A stretch of 64,000 nucleotides of DNA from Acinetobacter tjernbergiae DSM 14971 = CIP 107465 (GCF_000374425.1 NZ_KB894361.1:62001-126000); one strand, 5' to 3'. Shown: positions 16,264 to 25,446, counted from the first letter of the stretch. Numbers and translations: made by a program. Notes: generated from the sequence alone by a model not told the origin.

Positions 16264-18354
16264 TTAGAATTTAAACTGTGCTGAAACTGAAGCATTGATC
16301 GGTTCGCCAGGTTGAATCCATAGCTCACTATAACTAGAAAGATAATAGATTTTATCCAACAGATTATTGAGATTGAACTGATAGCGTAAGCGATCTGAAG
16401 GGGCGTAATACGCATTTAAATTGACCAAAGTATAGCTCGGCAAATTAAAACCATTGTCTGAATTATGTCCACTACGTTGCCCAACATAACTGATGTTTGC
16501 GCCTACACCTGCTTTCGTTGAGCCTTGTTGTAAAAACTCATAATTGCTCGTCATCGAAGCTTGGTGCTGAGGAATATTACTAAGTCGAGACCCCTTGGCT
16601 AAGTCTTGGTCTTTTTCAATCTTGGCATCGGTGTAGCTATAATTGGCATTGAATGACCATTGATCATTGAACTGACGATTAAAATCGAACTCGATGCCTT
16701 GGCTACTCACTTCTCCCGCAGCCGTTTGAAAATTTGCATCAATTGGGTCTGTGGTCAGGACATTCTGTTTTTGCATTTTAAACAATGCAACACTGGCTAA
16801 ACTTTGGTCATCGATTTGATATTTACTCCCGATCTCATAGCTTCGTCCTTTTTCAGGGGCAAAATTTCCTCCATTACGGTTCATGCCACTATTCATGGCA
16901 AATGAATGACCATAGTTTGTATAAAATGCCCATTGATCTGATACTTTGAAATTAATCCCAACACGTGGGCTGGCTTGGTGCAAGGTTTGACTATGCTGAG
17001 CTTGGGTTCGATGATTTTCAAAATTTTGCTCAACCTGATCGAAACGTGAACCGAGCAACACACTCCATTGATCATTGAAAAAGATCTGATCTTGCAGATT
17101 GAGGGCGAAATAGCGTTGGCGTTCATCTGTATCCGTAAAGGGGGCGAGACTTGGAAGATATTGCGCATAAATCGGATGGTAAATGTTGATGGTATTTGGA
17201 TTGCTTGCGCTGTGATTACGACGTTGTTGGTACTGGCGATAATCCAGTTGCCCAATTTCACTGGACACTAAAAGTTCATGCCTTGCCCATGAGTGTTCTA
17301 ATTTGCCCAGTAGTTCAGTTTGCAACAGTAGGTCTTCACTTTGATAATTACGATAACGACGCTGACGCTCTAACGTTTGTCCATCGGCTTGTATACGGCG
17401 TGGTTCGGTAGAGAAGCCAACCAGTTGCGCGTCTTTATAACTGAGTGCGCTGTTTAGTGTCCACGTATCATTGAACGTGTGATTTAGACGAAATTGATAG
17501 AAATGATCTTTCACTCGCATGTCACCATCATTTGGTTCACCTGTGAATGTTTTGGGGTTCATCACAAATTTTTTCTGAAAGGTGCTGACACCACGATCAA
17601 AAGTACCCCGTTGTTGAGTCAATTCACTATCAAAATCAAGTTGAGTTTGATCTGAGATTTTCCATGTCAGTTGGGGTGAAAAAAACCAGCGTTCACTACT
17701 CACATTTTCTCGGAAGCTTTGGTTGTCCTCATGGGCGATGGCGAAACGGTAAGCAAGTTCATCATTGATGGGAGCGGTGTGTTCGACACTGATACGGTAT
17801 TTTTCAAGGCTGTTTGCACGTAAATTCACTTCATTTTCGCTTTGCCATTGTGGTTTTTTACTATTCAGATTGAGTAATCCCCCTGTTTCTCCACGACCGT
17901 ATAAAGCTGCCATTGGGCCTTTTAAGAAATCGAGGGATTCGATATTGACCATATCTTTAGGTGCGCTAATGCCACGATTGACACTTAAACCATTGCGGAT
18001 CATGGCTGCTCCCCAATTTGGATCTGTACTAAACCCTCGTATTGAGTAGTTATCCCAAAAACCTCCACCTAAGCTATTTTGGTGAAAGACCCCACTGACC
18101 AGTGTTAATGCATCATCAATCCGTTGTACATCCTGTTGTTCGAGTTGCTGTTTTGACAGGAATGAACGGCTAAAGGGGACATCGACTACATCATGAGAGA
18201 ACTTCGTGGTTGCAGGACTTGTTTCATGACTGGGTTGTGTCGCATCTGCTTGAATATGGATGGTAGCGAGTGCAGCAGTTTTATCTTCTGCCCACGCCAT
18301 AGTGGAAATAAAACCAAGCCCCAAACATGAGCATAATCCGAATTTGTATTGCAT
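16264..18354 (-). CDS. TonB-dependent outer-membrane receptor, candidate Zur-regulated
   Basis: A 696-residue outer-membrane receptor. It has a signal peptide (MQYKFGLCSCLGLGFISTMA), a plug domain (about 50-165) with VSGVFHQNSLGGGFWDNYSI and LKGPMAALYGRGETGGLLN, and a beta-barrel ending in the terminal phenylalanine of SASVSAQFKF. The plug resembles the siderophore-receptor group (FhuE/FpvA type), suggesting import of a metal chelate. A sequence differing by one base from the znuA Zur box lies 36 bases upstream (18391-18403), whereas no Fur box was seen. Zinc or zincophore uptake is therefore a reasonable hypothesis. It is divergent from a DUF1624 membrane protein. The substrate cannot be read from sequence. 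Confidence 0.9.
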   Translation of the reverse strand: MQYKFGLCSCLGLGFISTMAWAEDKTAALATIHIQADATQPSHETSPATTKFSHDVVDVPFSRSFLSKQQLEQQDVQRIDDALTLVSGVFHQNSLGGGFWDNYSIRGFSTDPNWGAAMIRNGLSVNRGISAPKDMVNIESLDFLKGPMAALYGRGETGGLLNLNSKKPQWQSENEVNLRANSLEKYRISVEHTAPINDELAYRFAIAHEDNQSFRENVSSERWFFSPQLTWKISDQTQLDFDSELTQQRGTFDRGVSTFQKKFVMNPKTFTGEPNDGDMRVKDHFYQFRLNHTFNDTWTLNSALSYKDAQLVGFSTEPRRIQADGQTLERQRRYRNYQSEDLLLQTELLGKLEHSWARHELLVSSEIGQLDYRQYQQRRNHSASNPNTINIYHPIYAQYLPSLAPFTDTDERQRYFALNLQDQIFFNDQWSVLLGSRFDQVEQNFENHRTQAQHSQTLHQASPRVGINFKVSDQWAFYTNYGHSFAMNSGMNRNGGNFAPEKGRSYEIGSKYQIDDQSLASVALFKMQKQNVLTTDPIDANFQTAAGEVSSQGIEFDFNRQFNDQWSFNANYSYTDAKIEKDQDLAKGSRLSNIPQHQASMTSNYEFLQQGSTKAGVGANISYVGQRSGHNSDNGFNLPSYTLVNLNAYYAPSDRLRYQFNLNNLLDKIYYLSSYSELWIQPGEPINASVSAQFKF

Positions 18355-18390
18355 AAATGATCAGCCAAATAAAGACAAAATAGATTTTAT

Positions 18391-18403
18391 GTAATAATAT
18401 AAC
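18391..18403 (-). promoter_or_regulatory. Candidate Zur box upstream of the TonB receptor
   Basis: On the minus strand this reads GTTATATTATTAC, differing at one position from GTTATATTATAAC before znuA (45038). The flanks add to the dyad (TGTAAT...ATTACA, 18390-18409). It lies between the divergent receptor and DUF1624 genes and could control both. Confidence 0.6.
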
Positions 18404-18429
18404 ATTACATTAATTTGTTTATTTTTACT

Positions 18430-19578
18430 ATGCGAGTCGAAAAAAATACGCAACGTTTACAGTCGATAGATGCATTACGTGGTTTGGTTATTCTGATTAT
18501 GTTGCTCGATCATGTGAGGGAAACCTTTTATCTGCATAAGCAGGTCAGTGACCCGATGGACATCGTCATGACCGAACCTGCATTGTTTGGAAGTCGATTA
18601 TTGGCACATCTCTGTGCGCCTGTTTTTGTACTGCTAACGGGTATTTCAGCATTTTTGTTTTATTCAAAGACGCAAAGCGTGCAGCAAACGCGAACTTTTT
18701 TATTCAAACGTGGTTTATTTCTGATTGGGCTTGAGCTGACGTTGGTTAATTTTGCTTGGACTGCAACTTTTCCACCTGAGGTCATCTATCTGCAAGTCAT
18801 TTGGGCAATTGGCGTGAGCATGTTGGCTTTGGCAGCATGTATTAGCTTGCCTTTACCGATAATTGTGCTGAGTGCATGTGCAATTATTTTTGGGCATAAC
18901 TTACTGGACTCGGTTCATTTTGCCGAAGGAAGTTGGATGCAGACACTTTGGCTGATCTTACATGAACGTGGTTGGATGGAGTTTTCTGGGATTAAATTGC
19001 GAAGTTCTTATCCCGTTTTACCGTGGATCGGCGTGATTTTGTTAGGTTTTGCTTTGGGACATTTTTTCAGTCAAAAATATACGGCAAAACAAAGAAATAC
19101 CTACTTGGTTTCAATTGCTATGTTCAGTATCGGTTTGTTTATTGTACTACGTTTGATCAATATCTATGGCGATCAGCCTTGGCAGCACTTTGACGCATTT
19201 TCACTAAGCCTCATGAGCTTTTTTAATTTGACCAAATATCCACCGTCATTGCTTTTTATTTTATGGAATGTTGGTGTTGGGCTGATTATTTTGGTGCTGT
19301 TTGAGCGTTGGCAGCAACAACAATGGTTTAGACCACTGGTTGTATTTGGTTCTGTGCCAATGTTCTTTTATCTCTTGCATTTATATGTCTTGAAACTGCT
19401 GTATGTGCTTGCAGTGAATATCTGGGGTCTCAATCATGGACACTATTTTTCTGTCGACCATGTGTGGATGATGTGGCTGATGAGTATTGCACTGTCTTTT
19501 GCACTTTATCCTGCAGTGCAATGGTTCTCAAATTTTAAGCATCAAAATAAACAGATTTCGATCTTAAAATATTTTTAG
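18430..19578 (+). CDS. DUF1624/acyltransferase-like multispanning membrane protein
   Basis: A 382-residue inner-membrane protein with about ten hydrophobic helices. The opening QRLQSIDALRGLVILIMLLD followed by HVR is typical of the DUF1624 (heparan-alpha-glucosaminide N-acetyltransferase-like) family, in which a membrane histidine is thought to take part in acyl transfer. PVFVLLTGISAFLFY and VPMFFYLLHLYVLK are further family features. The ATG at 18430 was chosen; an in-frame upstream TTG overlaps the receptor promoter region. The shared intergenic region with the TonB receptor contains the Zur-like site. Substrate unknown. Confidence 0.8.
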   Translation: MRVEKNTQRLQSIDALRGLVILIMLLDHVRETFYLHKQVSDPMDIVMTEPALFGSRLLAHLCAPVFVLLTGISAFLFYSKTQSVQQTRTFLFKRGLFLIGLELTLVNFAWTATFPPEVIYLQVIWAIGVSMLALAACISLPLPIIVLSACAIIFGHNLLDSVHFAEGSWMQTLWLILHERGWMEFSGIKLRSSYPVLPWIGVILLGFALGHFFSQKYTAKQRNTYLVSIAMFSIGLFIVLRLINIYGDQPWQHFDAFSLSLMSFFNLTKYPPSLLFILWNVGVGLIILVLFERWQQQQWFRPLVVFGSVPMFFYLLHLYVLKLLYVLAVNIWGLNHGHYFSVDHVWMMWLMSIALSFALYPAVQWFSNFKHQNKQISILKYF

Positions 19579-19623
19579 CTCTTCTGACTTTAGCTCTAAA
19601 GTACGCTCTGAACCATGCGTACT

Positions 19624-20091
19624 TTATTTGCTGACATCAAGGTATAAGCCTTCTTTGACTTCCTCCATCACCACATAGCTATGTGACGAGGCCGAGGCAG
19701 GCAGTTTTTTAAGTAGATCACCCAATAAACGTCGATAAGCACTCATTTCTTTCAGTCTGGCTTTGACTAAATAATCAAACTCACCTGAGATCAGATGGCA
19801 TTCTAGCACTTCAGGAATATCAACCAGATCACGTGCAACCTGATCAAAAACATCGCCAGATTTGGCTGAAAGCTTAATTTCTAAAAATACTAAAAGGCTA
19901 CGATCAACATAGGCAGGATTGAGGCGCGCGTAATAACCCATGATGATGCCTTCACGCTCTAAGCGTTTAACACGTTCTGAACACGGGGTGGTGGACAAAT
20001 TGACACGTAAAGCCAGCTCACTAATCGCAATCCGACCCTCACGCTGCAAAATGTCTAAAATCAGGCGATCAATACGGTCTAATTTACGCAT
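19624..20091 (-). CDS. dadR: Lrp/AsnC-family regulator of alanine catabolism
   Basis: A 155-residue regulator. The helix-turn-helix is at about 5-60 (LDRIDRLILDILQREGRI then ELALRVNLSTTPCSERVKRL) and the RAM ligand-binding domain at about 65-150 (DYLVKARLKEMSAYRRL). It is divergent from dadA with 136 bases between them. That arrangement matches DadR, which activates dadAX in response to alanine in Pseudomonas. The gene name rests on context; family membership is certain. Confidence 0.88.
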   Translation of the reverse strand: MRKLDRIDRLILDILQREGRIAISELALRVNLSTTPCSERVKRLEREGIIMGYYARLNPAYVDRSLLVFLEIKLSAKSGDVFDQVARDLVDIPEVLECHLISGEFDYLVKARLKEMSAYRRLLGDLLKKLPASASSHSYVVMEEVKEGLYLDVSK

Positions 20092-20159
20092 AGATTATTT
20101 CCTTTTATTTCACTTTTTTCACGACGAAAACATGAAATTACCTAGATTATAAGCCTAAA

Positions 20160-20178
20160 AATAGTGAAAAAAACTATT
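20160..20178. promoter_or_regulatory. Inverted repeat in the dadR-dadA intergenic region, site 1
   Basis: AATAGT and ACTATT are separated by seven A-rich bases. Together with the dyad at 20192, this is a candidate DadR binding array. Confidence 0.4.
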
Positions 20179-20191
20179 GATGCAAAAATAT

Positions 20192-20210
20192 ACTAGTTAA
20201 ATAAACTAGT
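20192..20210. promoter_or_regulatory. Inverted repeat in the dadR-dadA intergenic region, site 2
   Basis: ACTAGTT and AACTAGT flank a five-base AAATA spacer, 18 bases before the dadA start. It is a candidate operator for the Lrp-type regulator; its centre is 32 bases from that of site 1, about three helical turns. Confidence 0.45.
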
Positions 20211-20227
20211 GTGTGTGAGGGACTATT

Positions 20228-21484
20228 ATGCGCGTCATCGTCTTAGGAAGTGGTGTGATTGGTGTAGCAAGTGCTTATTACCTTGCGCAACAAGGGGCTC
20301 AAGTGACTGTGCTTGATCGTCAGTCAGGACCTGCTAAAGAAACCAGCTTTGGCAATGCAGGGCAAATTTCTCCGGGGTATTCGACACCATGGGCAGCGCC
20401 CGGCATTCCTTTTAAAGCGGTTAAATGGATGTTCCAACATCACGCACCACTAGCTATTAATATTGACGGCAGTATGTGGCAGTTACAGTGGATGGCTCAA
20501 ATGCTGAAAAACTGTAATCCACAAAGCTATGCTGTAAATAAAGAACGTATGATGCGCGTCGCGGAATATAGCCGTGACTGTCTACGTGATTTAAGAACAA
20601 AAACAGGAATTAACTACGAAAATCGTTCAAGCGGTACGCTGCAAGTCTTCCGTAATGAAGCTCAACTTGAAGCGGTGCAACGGGATATTCAAGTACTTAA
20701 AGAATGTGGTGTGGATTTCGATTTACTCAATGCACAAGAGTTGGCACGTGTAGAGCCTGCTTTAGCTCACACCGATCAGTTGGTTGGTGGTCTGCATTTA
20801 CCCAATGATGAGACAGGCGACTGTTATTTATTCACCAATGCTTTGGCAAAACTCGCACAAGATTTAGGTGTGGAGTTTAAGTTCGATCAGCATGTTGAAA
20901 ACTTAATTGTTGAAGGCGATGAAATCAAAGGCGTCATGGTCAATGGTGCTGTATTGACCGCTGACCGGTTTGTACTAGCTTTTGGGAGTTATTCTCGTGA
21001 TTTCCTCAAACCATTGGCACTGAATTTACCTGTATATCCAGTCAAAGGCTATTCATTAACAATCCCAATTGTTGATCCAGCGCTCGCACCACAATCCACC
21101 GTATTAGATGAAACCTACAAAGTTGCGATTACACGTTTTGATCAACGTATTCGTGTCGGTGGTATGGCGGAGTTGAGTGGTTTTAATCTGGGTTTGAATG
21201 AAGACCGTCGTGCCACTTTAGAAATGGTGACTCAAGGCTTATTCCCTGGTGGCGATTTACAACAGGCTTCGTTCTGGACAGGTTTACGTCCAATGACACC
21301 AGATAGCACTCCAATTATTGGTGCAACGCAGTATAAGAACCTATTTTTAAATACTGGGCATGGCACTTTAGGTTGGACGATGGCATGTGGTTCAGGAAAG
21401 TTGATCAGCGATCTTGTGCTGAATCATCGCCCAGATATTAGTACCGATGGTTTGTCCATTCAGCGTTATTCACACGCAGCATAA
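20228..21484 (+). CDS. dadA: D-amino acid dehydrogenase small subunit
   Basis: An FAD-dependent, membrane-associated dehydrogenase that oxidises D-alanine to pyruvate and ammonia, passing electrons to the respiratory chain. The 418-residue DAO-fold protein begins with the nucleotide-binding motif [20 protein letters not shown] and has [20 protein letters not shown] and the C-terminal [15 protein letters not shown] followed by [14 protein letters not shown], all typical of DadA. GAGGG lies before the ATG. It is the first gene of dadA-dadX-ridA. Confidence 0.96.
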   Translation: MRVIVLGSGVIGVASAYYLAQQGAQVTVLDRQSGPAKETSFGNAGQISPGYSTPWAAPGIPFKAVKWMFQHHAPLAINIDGSMWQLQWMAQMLKNCNPQSYAVNKERMMRVAEYSRDCLRDLRTKTGINYENRSSGTLQVFRNEAQLEAVQRDIQVLKECGVDFDLLNAQELARVEPALAHTDQLVGGLHLPNDETGDCYLFTNALAKLAQDLGVEFKFDQHVENLIVEGDEIKGVMVNGAVLTADRFVLAFGSYSRDFLKPLALNLPVYPVKGYSLTIPIVDPALAPQSTVLDETYKVAITRFDQRIRVGGMAELSGFNLGLNEDRRATLEMVTQGLFPGGDLQQASFWTGLRPMTPDSTPIIGATQYKNLFLNTGHGTLGWTMACGSGKLISDLVLNHRPDISTDGLSIQRYSHAA

Positions 21485-21508
21485 TTACAGCGTACAAGGA
21501 AGTTTATT

Positions 21509-22612
21509 ATGCCTCGCCCTATTACCGCCGTTATTCATACTCAGGCATTGCGCCAAAACTTGGAGGTGGTGAGAAAATCAGTACCTACAAGTCAAGTCTT
21601 TGCTGTGGTCAAGGCGAATGCCTATGGGCATGGTATTGAACGTGTGTATGAATCATTTAAAAGTGCAGATGGATTTGCTTTACTGGATATTGAAGAAGCA
21701 AAACGACTGCGTGCGTTAGGTTGGACTGGACCAATTCTGTTGCTTGAAGGGATTTTTTCTCCTCAAGACTTATTTGATTGTGTTCAGTACCAACTCAGTT
21801 TCACTGTTCATAACGAACAGCAAGTGGAATGGGTACAGCAGCATATTTACCCTGCACAGTTTGATATTTTTCTAAAAATGAATAGTGGAATGAATCGCTT
21901 GGGTTTCAAACCACAACAGTATTTTAAGACTTGGCAACATCTCAAGCGTCTAAATTCGGTCGCCAAAATAACGCATATGATGCATTTCTCTGATGCGGAT
22001 GGAGACCGATTAGGGCAGACAGGTATTGATTATCAACTCGCTGAATTTGAGGTGATGCTTCAAGGCTTAGCAGGCGAAAGATCTGTTTGTAATAGTGCTG
22101 CTATTTTACGTTACAAAGCCCATGTCCAGTCTGATGTCGTTCGAGCAGGCATCATGTTGTACGGAAGTTCTCCCGATTATCCTAAGCATAGCATTCAAGA
22201 CTGGGGGCTTGCCCCAACCATGAGTCTACGCAGCGAAATTATCGCGATCCAACAACTTAACCCGAACGAAAGTGTGGGCTATGGCTCAAATTTTATTGCT
22301 GAACAGCCAATCAAAGTTGGAATCGTGGCTTGCGGTTATGCCGATGGTTATCAGCGAATCTCTCCAACAGGGACACCGATCTTGGTCAATGGCATTCGGA
22401 CCCGAACCATTGGTCGAGTCAGTATGGACATGCTCGCTGTTGATTTAACACCCGTTCCCAACGCTGAACTTGGCAGTGAAGTGGTGCTTTGGGGCAAGTC
22501 GAGTACAGGAATTGTTTTAGCAATTGATGACGTTGCCGCAGCTTCAGGCACTGTCGGTTATGAACTGATGTGTGGGGTTACTGCACGTGTCAACTTTAAG
22601 AGTCAGGAATAA
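21509..22612 (+). CDS. dadX: Catabolic alanine racemase
   Basis: A PLP enzyme interconverting L- and D-alanine. The 367-residue protein has the PLP-lysine motif VVKANAYGHG near residue 35, MNSGMNRLGF in the barrel, and a C-terminal beta domain with GRVSMDMLAVDLT. It lies 24 bases after dadA, so it should be the catabolic (DadX) paralogue that feeds D-alanine to DadA. A biosynthetic alr elsewhere cannot be judged from this window. Confidence 0.94.
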   Translation: MPRPITAVIHTQALRQNLEVVRKSVPTSQVFAVVKANAYGHGIERVYESFKSADGFALLDIEEAKRLRALGWTGPILLLEGIFSPQDLFDCVQYQLSFTVHNEQQVEWVQQHIYPAQFDIFLKMNSGMNRLGFKPQQYFKTWQHLKRLNSVAKITHMMHFSDADGDRLGQTGIDYQLAEFEVMLQGLAGERSVCNSAAILRYKAHVQSDVVRAGIMLYGSSPDYPKHSIQDWGLAPTMSLRSEIIAIQQLNPNESVGYGSNFIAEQPIKVGIVACGYADGYQRISPTGTPILVNGIRTRTIGRVSMDMLAVDLTPVPNAELGSEVVLWGKSSTGIVLAIDDVAAASGTVGYELMCGVTARVNFKSQE

Positions 22613-22622
22613 GGAAATAACC

Positions 22623-22982
22623 ATGTCACATTCAGATATTCAAAAGATTAACAGTAGTGAAGTCATGAGCGCTGTCACTGTCTTTAATCAAGTGGTGTAT
22701 TTATCAGGACAAGTCCCTAAGAATGCAGATTTAGATATTGAAGGACAAACGAAAGATATTCTTGCAACGATCGAACAATTACTTGCTCTAGCAAAGAGTG
22801 ATAAATCGCGTTTACTTTCAGTCCAGCTTTTTCTCAAAGACCTTGCGGATTTTCCTACGGTCAATGCGATCTATGTGGATTGGTTAAAAGACTGCGTTGC
22901 ACCATCGCGTGCAACCATTCAAGCGGATTTGGTCAATCCAAAATGGTTGATTGAAATTGCAGTGATTGCAGCACAAAAATAA
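22623..22982 (+). CDS. RidA-family reactive enamine/imine deaminase
   Basis: A 119-residue RidA/YjgF/UK114 protein that hydrolyses reactive 2-aminoacrylate-type enamines or imines released by PLP enzymes and amino-acid oxidases. Visible features include VVYLSGQVPKNADLDIEGQT and the C-terminal PSRATIQADLVNPKWLIEIA, where the conserved arginine binds the substrate carboxylate. The ATG at 22623 has AAGGAAATAACC before it and lies 10 bases after dadX. Its job in this operon is probably to clear imines made by DadA. Confidence 0.9.
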   Translation: MSHSDIQKINSSEVMSAVTVFNQVVYLSGQVPKNADLDIEGQTKDILATIEQLLALAKSDKSRLLSVQLFLKDLADFPTVNAIYVDWLKDCVAPSRATIQADLVNPKWLIEIAVIAAQK

Positions 22983-23000
22983 AGCCATGGGCTTTATTTT
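22977..23000 (+). terminator. Terminator overlapping the ridA stop codon
   Basis: AAATAAAGCC and GGCTTTATTT form a ten-pair stem with a three-base ATG loop, followed by further T residues. Confidence 0.6.
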
Positions 23001-23173
23001 TGTTTAAACAGGATTAAAAACAAGAAAAGTAACGTATTTGCAATCACTCAAACGGTTTCAGATATGTACTTTCGAGTAATCAAAATGAATTCGTCATTTA
23101 AAAAAGACCGCGAGATAAGCGTATAAATTAGCGACGGATTCATTTTAGGAAGTAGTAAAAAGGAACTTTTATT

Positions 23174-24610
23174 ATGACGGTGATTCAAAATCAGTCAGAA
23201 GGCGAACAAGCGCCTCAAGACTTACAACGGAAACTTTCCAATCGCCATTTGCAATTGATTGCAATCGGCGGTGCGATTGGTACAGGACTCTTTATGGGTT
23301 CAGGCAAAACCATCTCCCTCGCAGGCCCCTCCATTCTGTTCATTTATATGATTATTGGAGGAATGTTCTTTTTCCTGATGCGTGCATTAGGAGAGCTATT
23401 ACTCGCAAATTTACAGTACAAATCTTTCGTGGATATGGCACATGACCTGATTGGCCCATGGGCAGGCTATTATTTGGGTTGGACCTATTGGCTCGGTTGG
23501 GTTTTGGTCGGGATAGCAGACTTGGCTGCGGTGATTAACTATCTGGGCTTTTGGCTGCCCGAAGGTATGACCTTTACACCAGTCGGACAGGCGATGATTA
23601 GTGCAGCTTGTGTCTTATTCGTCTTGGCTTTGAATTTGCTTACAGTCAAATTATTTGGTGAAGTCGAGTTTTGGTTTGCCTTAATTAAGATTTTGGCAAT
23701 TATGGGATTAATTGCGGTGGGTGGTTATATGATTTTCAGTCATTTTACCGCACCGCATGGCACAGTTGCCTCATTCAGCAATATTTGGTCGCATGGGGGT
23801 ATGTTCCCGAAAGGTGTCGATGGTTTCTTGGCAGGTTTCCAAATTGCAGTTTTTGCCTTTGTGGGTATCGAGTTGATTGGAACGACTGCTGCTGAAACTA
23901 AAGATCCACATAAGAACTTACCGAAAGCAATTAATGCGATTCCCATTCGTATCATTCTATTCTATGTATTGGCTTTACTGGTCGTGATGTCTGTGACGCC
24001 GTGGGATCATATTCGTGCGGATAAAAGTCCGTTTGTTGAATTGTTCTTAAATGCAGGAATTGTCACCTCAGCGATTATCATGAATCTTGTGGTGTTATCG
24101 TCGGTGATGTCATCCATGAATAGTGGGGTGTTCTCGACCAGTCGGATGCTGTTTGGTTTATCTAAAGATGGTCAGGCTCCGAATGCTTTTGGTCGCTTAT
24201 CAAAAAGTGCTGTTCCAGCCAATGGTTTAATTTTCTCTTGTGTTTTCATTATGGGGGGTGCGGTACTGCAATACTTCGTTCCCAATACGATTGAAGCGTT
24301 CACTTTAGCAAGCTCTCTATGTGTGATTCTATTTATCAGTGTATGGAGTCTGATTATGGTGTGCTATATCCGCTATCGTAAGTTACGCCCAGAATTACAT
24401 GCTCAATCGACCTTTAAAATGCCGGGTGGGGTATTCATGTCTTACGTCGTGATCGCCTTCCTGATGTTTACTTTAGTGATTTTGGCACTTGAACCCGATA
24501 CATTGAAAGCCTTGTATGTCAGCCCCGTTTGGATTGTGATTTTAAGTGTGACCTATCGTGTGCTGTATAAACCAAGAATGCGCCGATTACAGGAAAAGTC
24601 TGGTGCTTAG
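23174..24610 (+). CDS. cycA: D-serine/D-alanine/glycine transporter
   Basis: An inner-membrane amino acid/proton symporter of the APC family, 478 residues with 12 hydrophobic helices. It begins LQRKLSNRHLQLIAIGGAIG and continues TGLFMGSGKTI, the AAT-type substrate loop, and later has GIELIGTTAAETKDPHKNLP, both very close to E. coli CycA. Next to dadAX and ridA it would import alanine isomers for catabolism. AAAAAGGAAC precedes the start. A 190-base gap with a ridA terminator suggests that it has its own promoter. Confidence 0.92.
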   Translation: MTVIQNQSEGEQAPQDLQRKLSNRHLQLIAIGGAIGTGLFMGSGKTISLAGPSILFIYMIIGGMFFFLMRALGELLLANLQYKSFVDMAHDLIGPWAGYYLGWTYWLGWVLVGIADLAAVINYLGFWLPEGMTFTPVGQAMISAACVLFVLALNLLTVKLFGEVEFWFALIKILAIMGLIAVGGYMIFSHFTAPHGTVASFSNIWSHGGMFPKGVDGFLAGFQIAVFAFVGIELIGTTAAETKDPHKNLPKAINAIPIRIILFYVLALLVVMSVTPWDHIRADKSPFVELFLNAGIVTSAIIMNLVVLSSVMSSMNSGVFSTSRMLFGLSKDGQAPNAFGRLSKSAVPANGLIFSCVFIMGGAVLQYFVPNTIEAFTLASSLCVILFISVWSLIMVCYIRYRKLRPELHAQSTFKMPGGVFMSYVVIAFLMFTLVILALEPDTLKALYVSPVWIVILSVTYRVLYKPRMRRLQEKSGA

Positions 24611-24639
24611 TTTGATATGTTGGTTTAAATAAAAACACA

Positions 24640-24670
24640 GGTGTTTCTATGCAGATGGAAACACCTTTTT
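24640..24670 (+). terminator. Terminator of cycA
   Basis: GGTGTTTC and GAAACACC pair across a ten-base loop and are followed by TTTTTTATT. Confidence 0.8.
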
Positions 24671-24707
24671 TATTGTCGTTATTGATGATTGCTTAAATTT
24701 AGGCAAG

Positions 24708-24742
24708 AAAAAAACCCTAATCTTTCGATTAGGGTTTTTTTT
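24708..24742. terminator. Terminator of the tRNA-Gly operon (minus strand)
   Basis: AACCCTAATC/GATTAGGGTT with a four-base loop is flanked by A- and T-tracts. It lies just past the 3' end of the last tRNA-Gly and would terminate the minus-strand transcript. Confidence 0.8.
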
Positions 24743-24747
24743 GAATC

Positions 24748-24823
24748 TGGAGCGGGAAAGGAGACTCGAACTCCCGACCCCAACCTTGGCAAGGTTATGC
24801 TCTACCAACTGAGCTATTCCCGC
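24748..24823 (-). tRNA. tRNA-Gly (anticodon GCC), 3'CCA encoded
   Basis: The minus strand reads GCGGGAATAGCTCAGTTGG as acceptor and D-arm, the anticodon loop TTGCCAA (GCC), the T-loop GTTCGAGTC, and the acceptor TTCCCGC followed by T and CCA. It is 76 nt including the encoded CCA, and the body is identical to the upstream copy at 24865. Confidence 0.96.
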
Positions 24824-24864
24824 TTATCGAGCAGTTTTTACTAAAACTTACACTAAAAAATTTG

Positions 24865-24937
24865 AGCGGGAAAGGAGACTCGAACTCCCGACCCCAACCT
24901 TGGCAAGGTTATGCTCTACCAACTGAGCTATTCCCGC
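24865..24937 (-). tRNA. tRNA-Gly (anticodon GCC), CCA not encoded
   Basis: This has the same sequence as the copy at 24748 through the acceptor stem and discriminator T, but the next bases are CAA instead of CCA, so the end must be added by the CCA-adding enzyme. It is transcribed first in the two-gene operon. Confidence 0.96.
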
Positions 24938-24946
24938 ATGCCGTGT

Positions 24947-24974
24947 ATAATACATTATGCAAAAATAGGGTCAA
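24947..24974 (-). promoter_or_regulatory. Promoter of the tRNA-Gly operon
   Basis: On the minus strand, TTGACC (complement of 24969-24974) and TATTAT (complement of 24947-24952) are separated by 16 bases. The first tRNA begins about ten bases downstream of the -10. Confidence 0.7.
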
Positions 24975-25128
24975 TAATTTTATGCAAAGAAAATGATTAA
25001 TTGCATAAAATAAAAGCATTTCTGCGCTTTTAAAAAGCGGAAAGGCAAAATTTTGTACAAAATTTTCTCTAGAGGTCGGGTCATGTATACTAATGGGCTA
25101 TCTCAATCTGACCTTAATAGAGTGACTG

Positions 25129-25437
25129 ATGAACTTAGAACAACAGTTGATTGAACGTTTGCAAACTTTAGCACCTACCCATCTTGAAGTTATCAATGAG
25201 TCGGCAGGGCATGGTGGTTATTTTCCTGGTAAAGAATCACACTTTAAAGTGATTGTAGTGAGTGATGAATTTCAGGGCTTACGTTTGGTACAGCGTCATC
25301 AAAAAATCTATGCTGTTGCGACTGAGTTAATGAATCCTGGGAAAATCCATGCTTTAGCGATTCATGCTTATGTGGCAAGTGAATGGCAAGGGCAAGCACC
25401 TGCAAGTCCTGAATGCGCGCATGCACCTAAAAGTTAA
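25129..25437 (+). CDS. BolA-family protein
   Basis: A 102-residue BolA/IbaG-type protein; members bind monothiol glutaredoxins and [2Fe-2S] clusters and affect morphology and stress responses. Features are LEVINESAGHGGYFPGKESH, the FKVIVVSDEFQG strand, LVQRHQKIYAV and the conserved IHALAIHAY. It is followed ten bases later by a SirB2-like membrane gene in the same direction. Which BolA paralogue it is cannot be decided here. Confidence 0.9.
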   Translation: MNLEQQLIERLQTLAPTHLEVINESAGHGGYFPGKESHFKVIVVSDEFQGLRLVQRHQKIYAVATELMNPGKIHALAIHAYVASEWQGQAPASPECAHAPKS

Positions 25438-25446
25438 GGATTGATC

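Noticed and set aside
18355..18429. Fur box for the TonB receptor
   Set aside because: No GATAATGATAATCATTATC-like sequence is present; the dyad fits the Zur core far better.
24748..24937. tRNA-Gly genes as an integration (att) site
   Set aside because: No integrase gene or partial tRNA duplication lies nearby; the second copy is a full tRNA.
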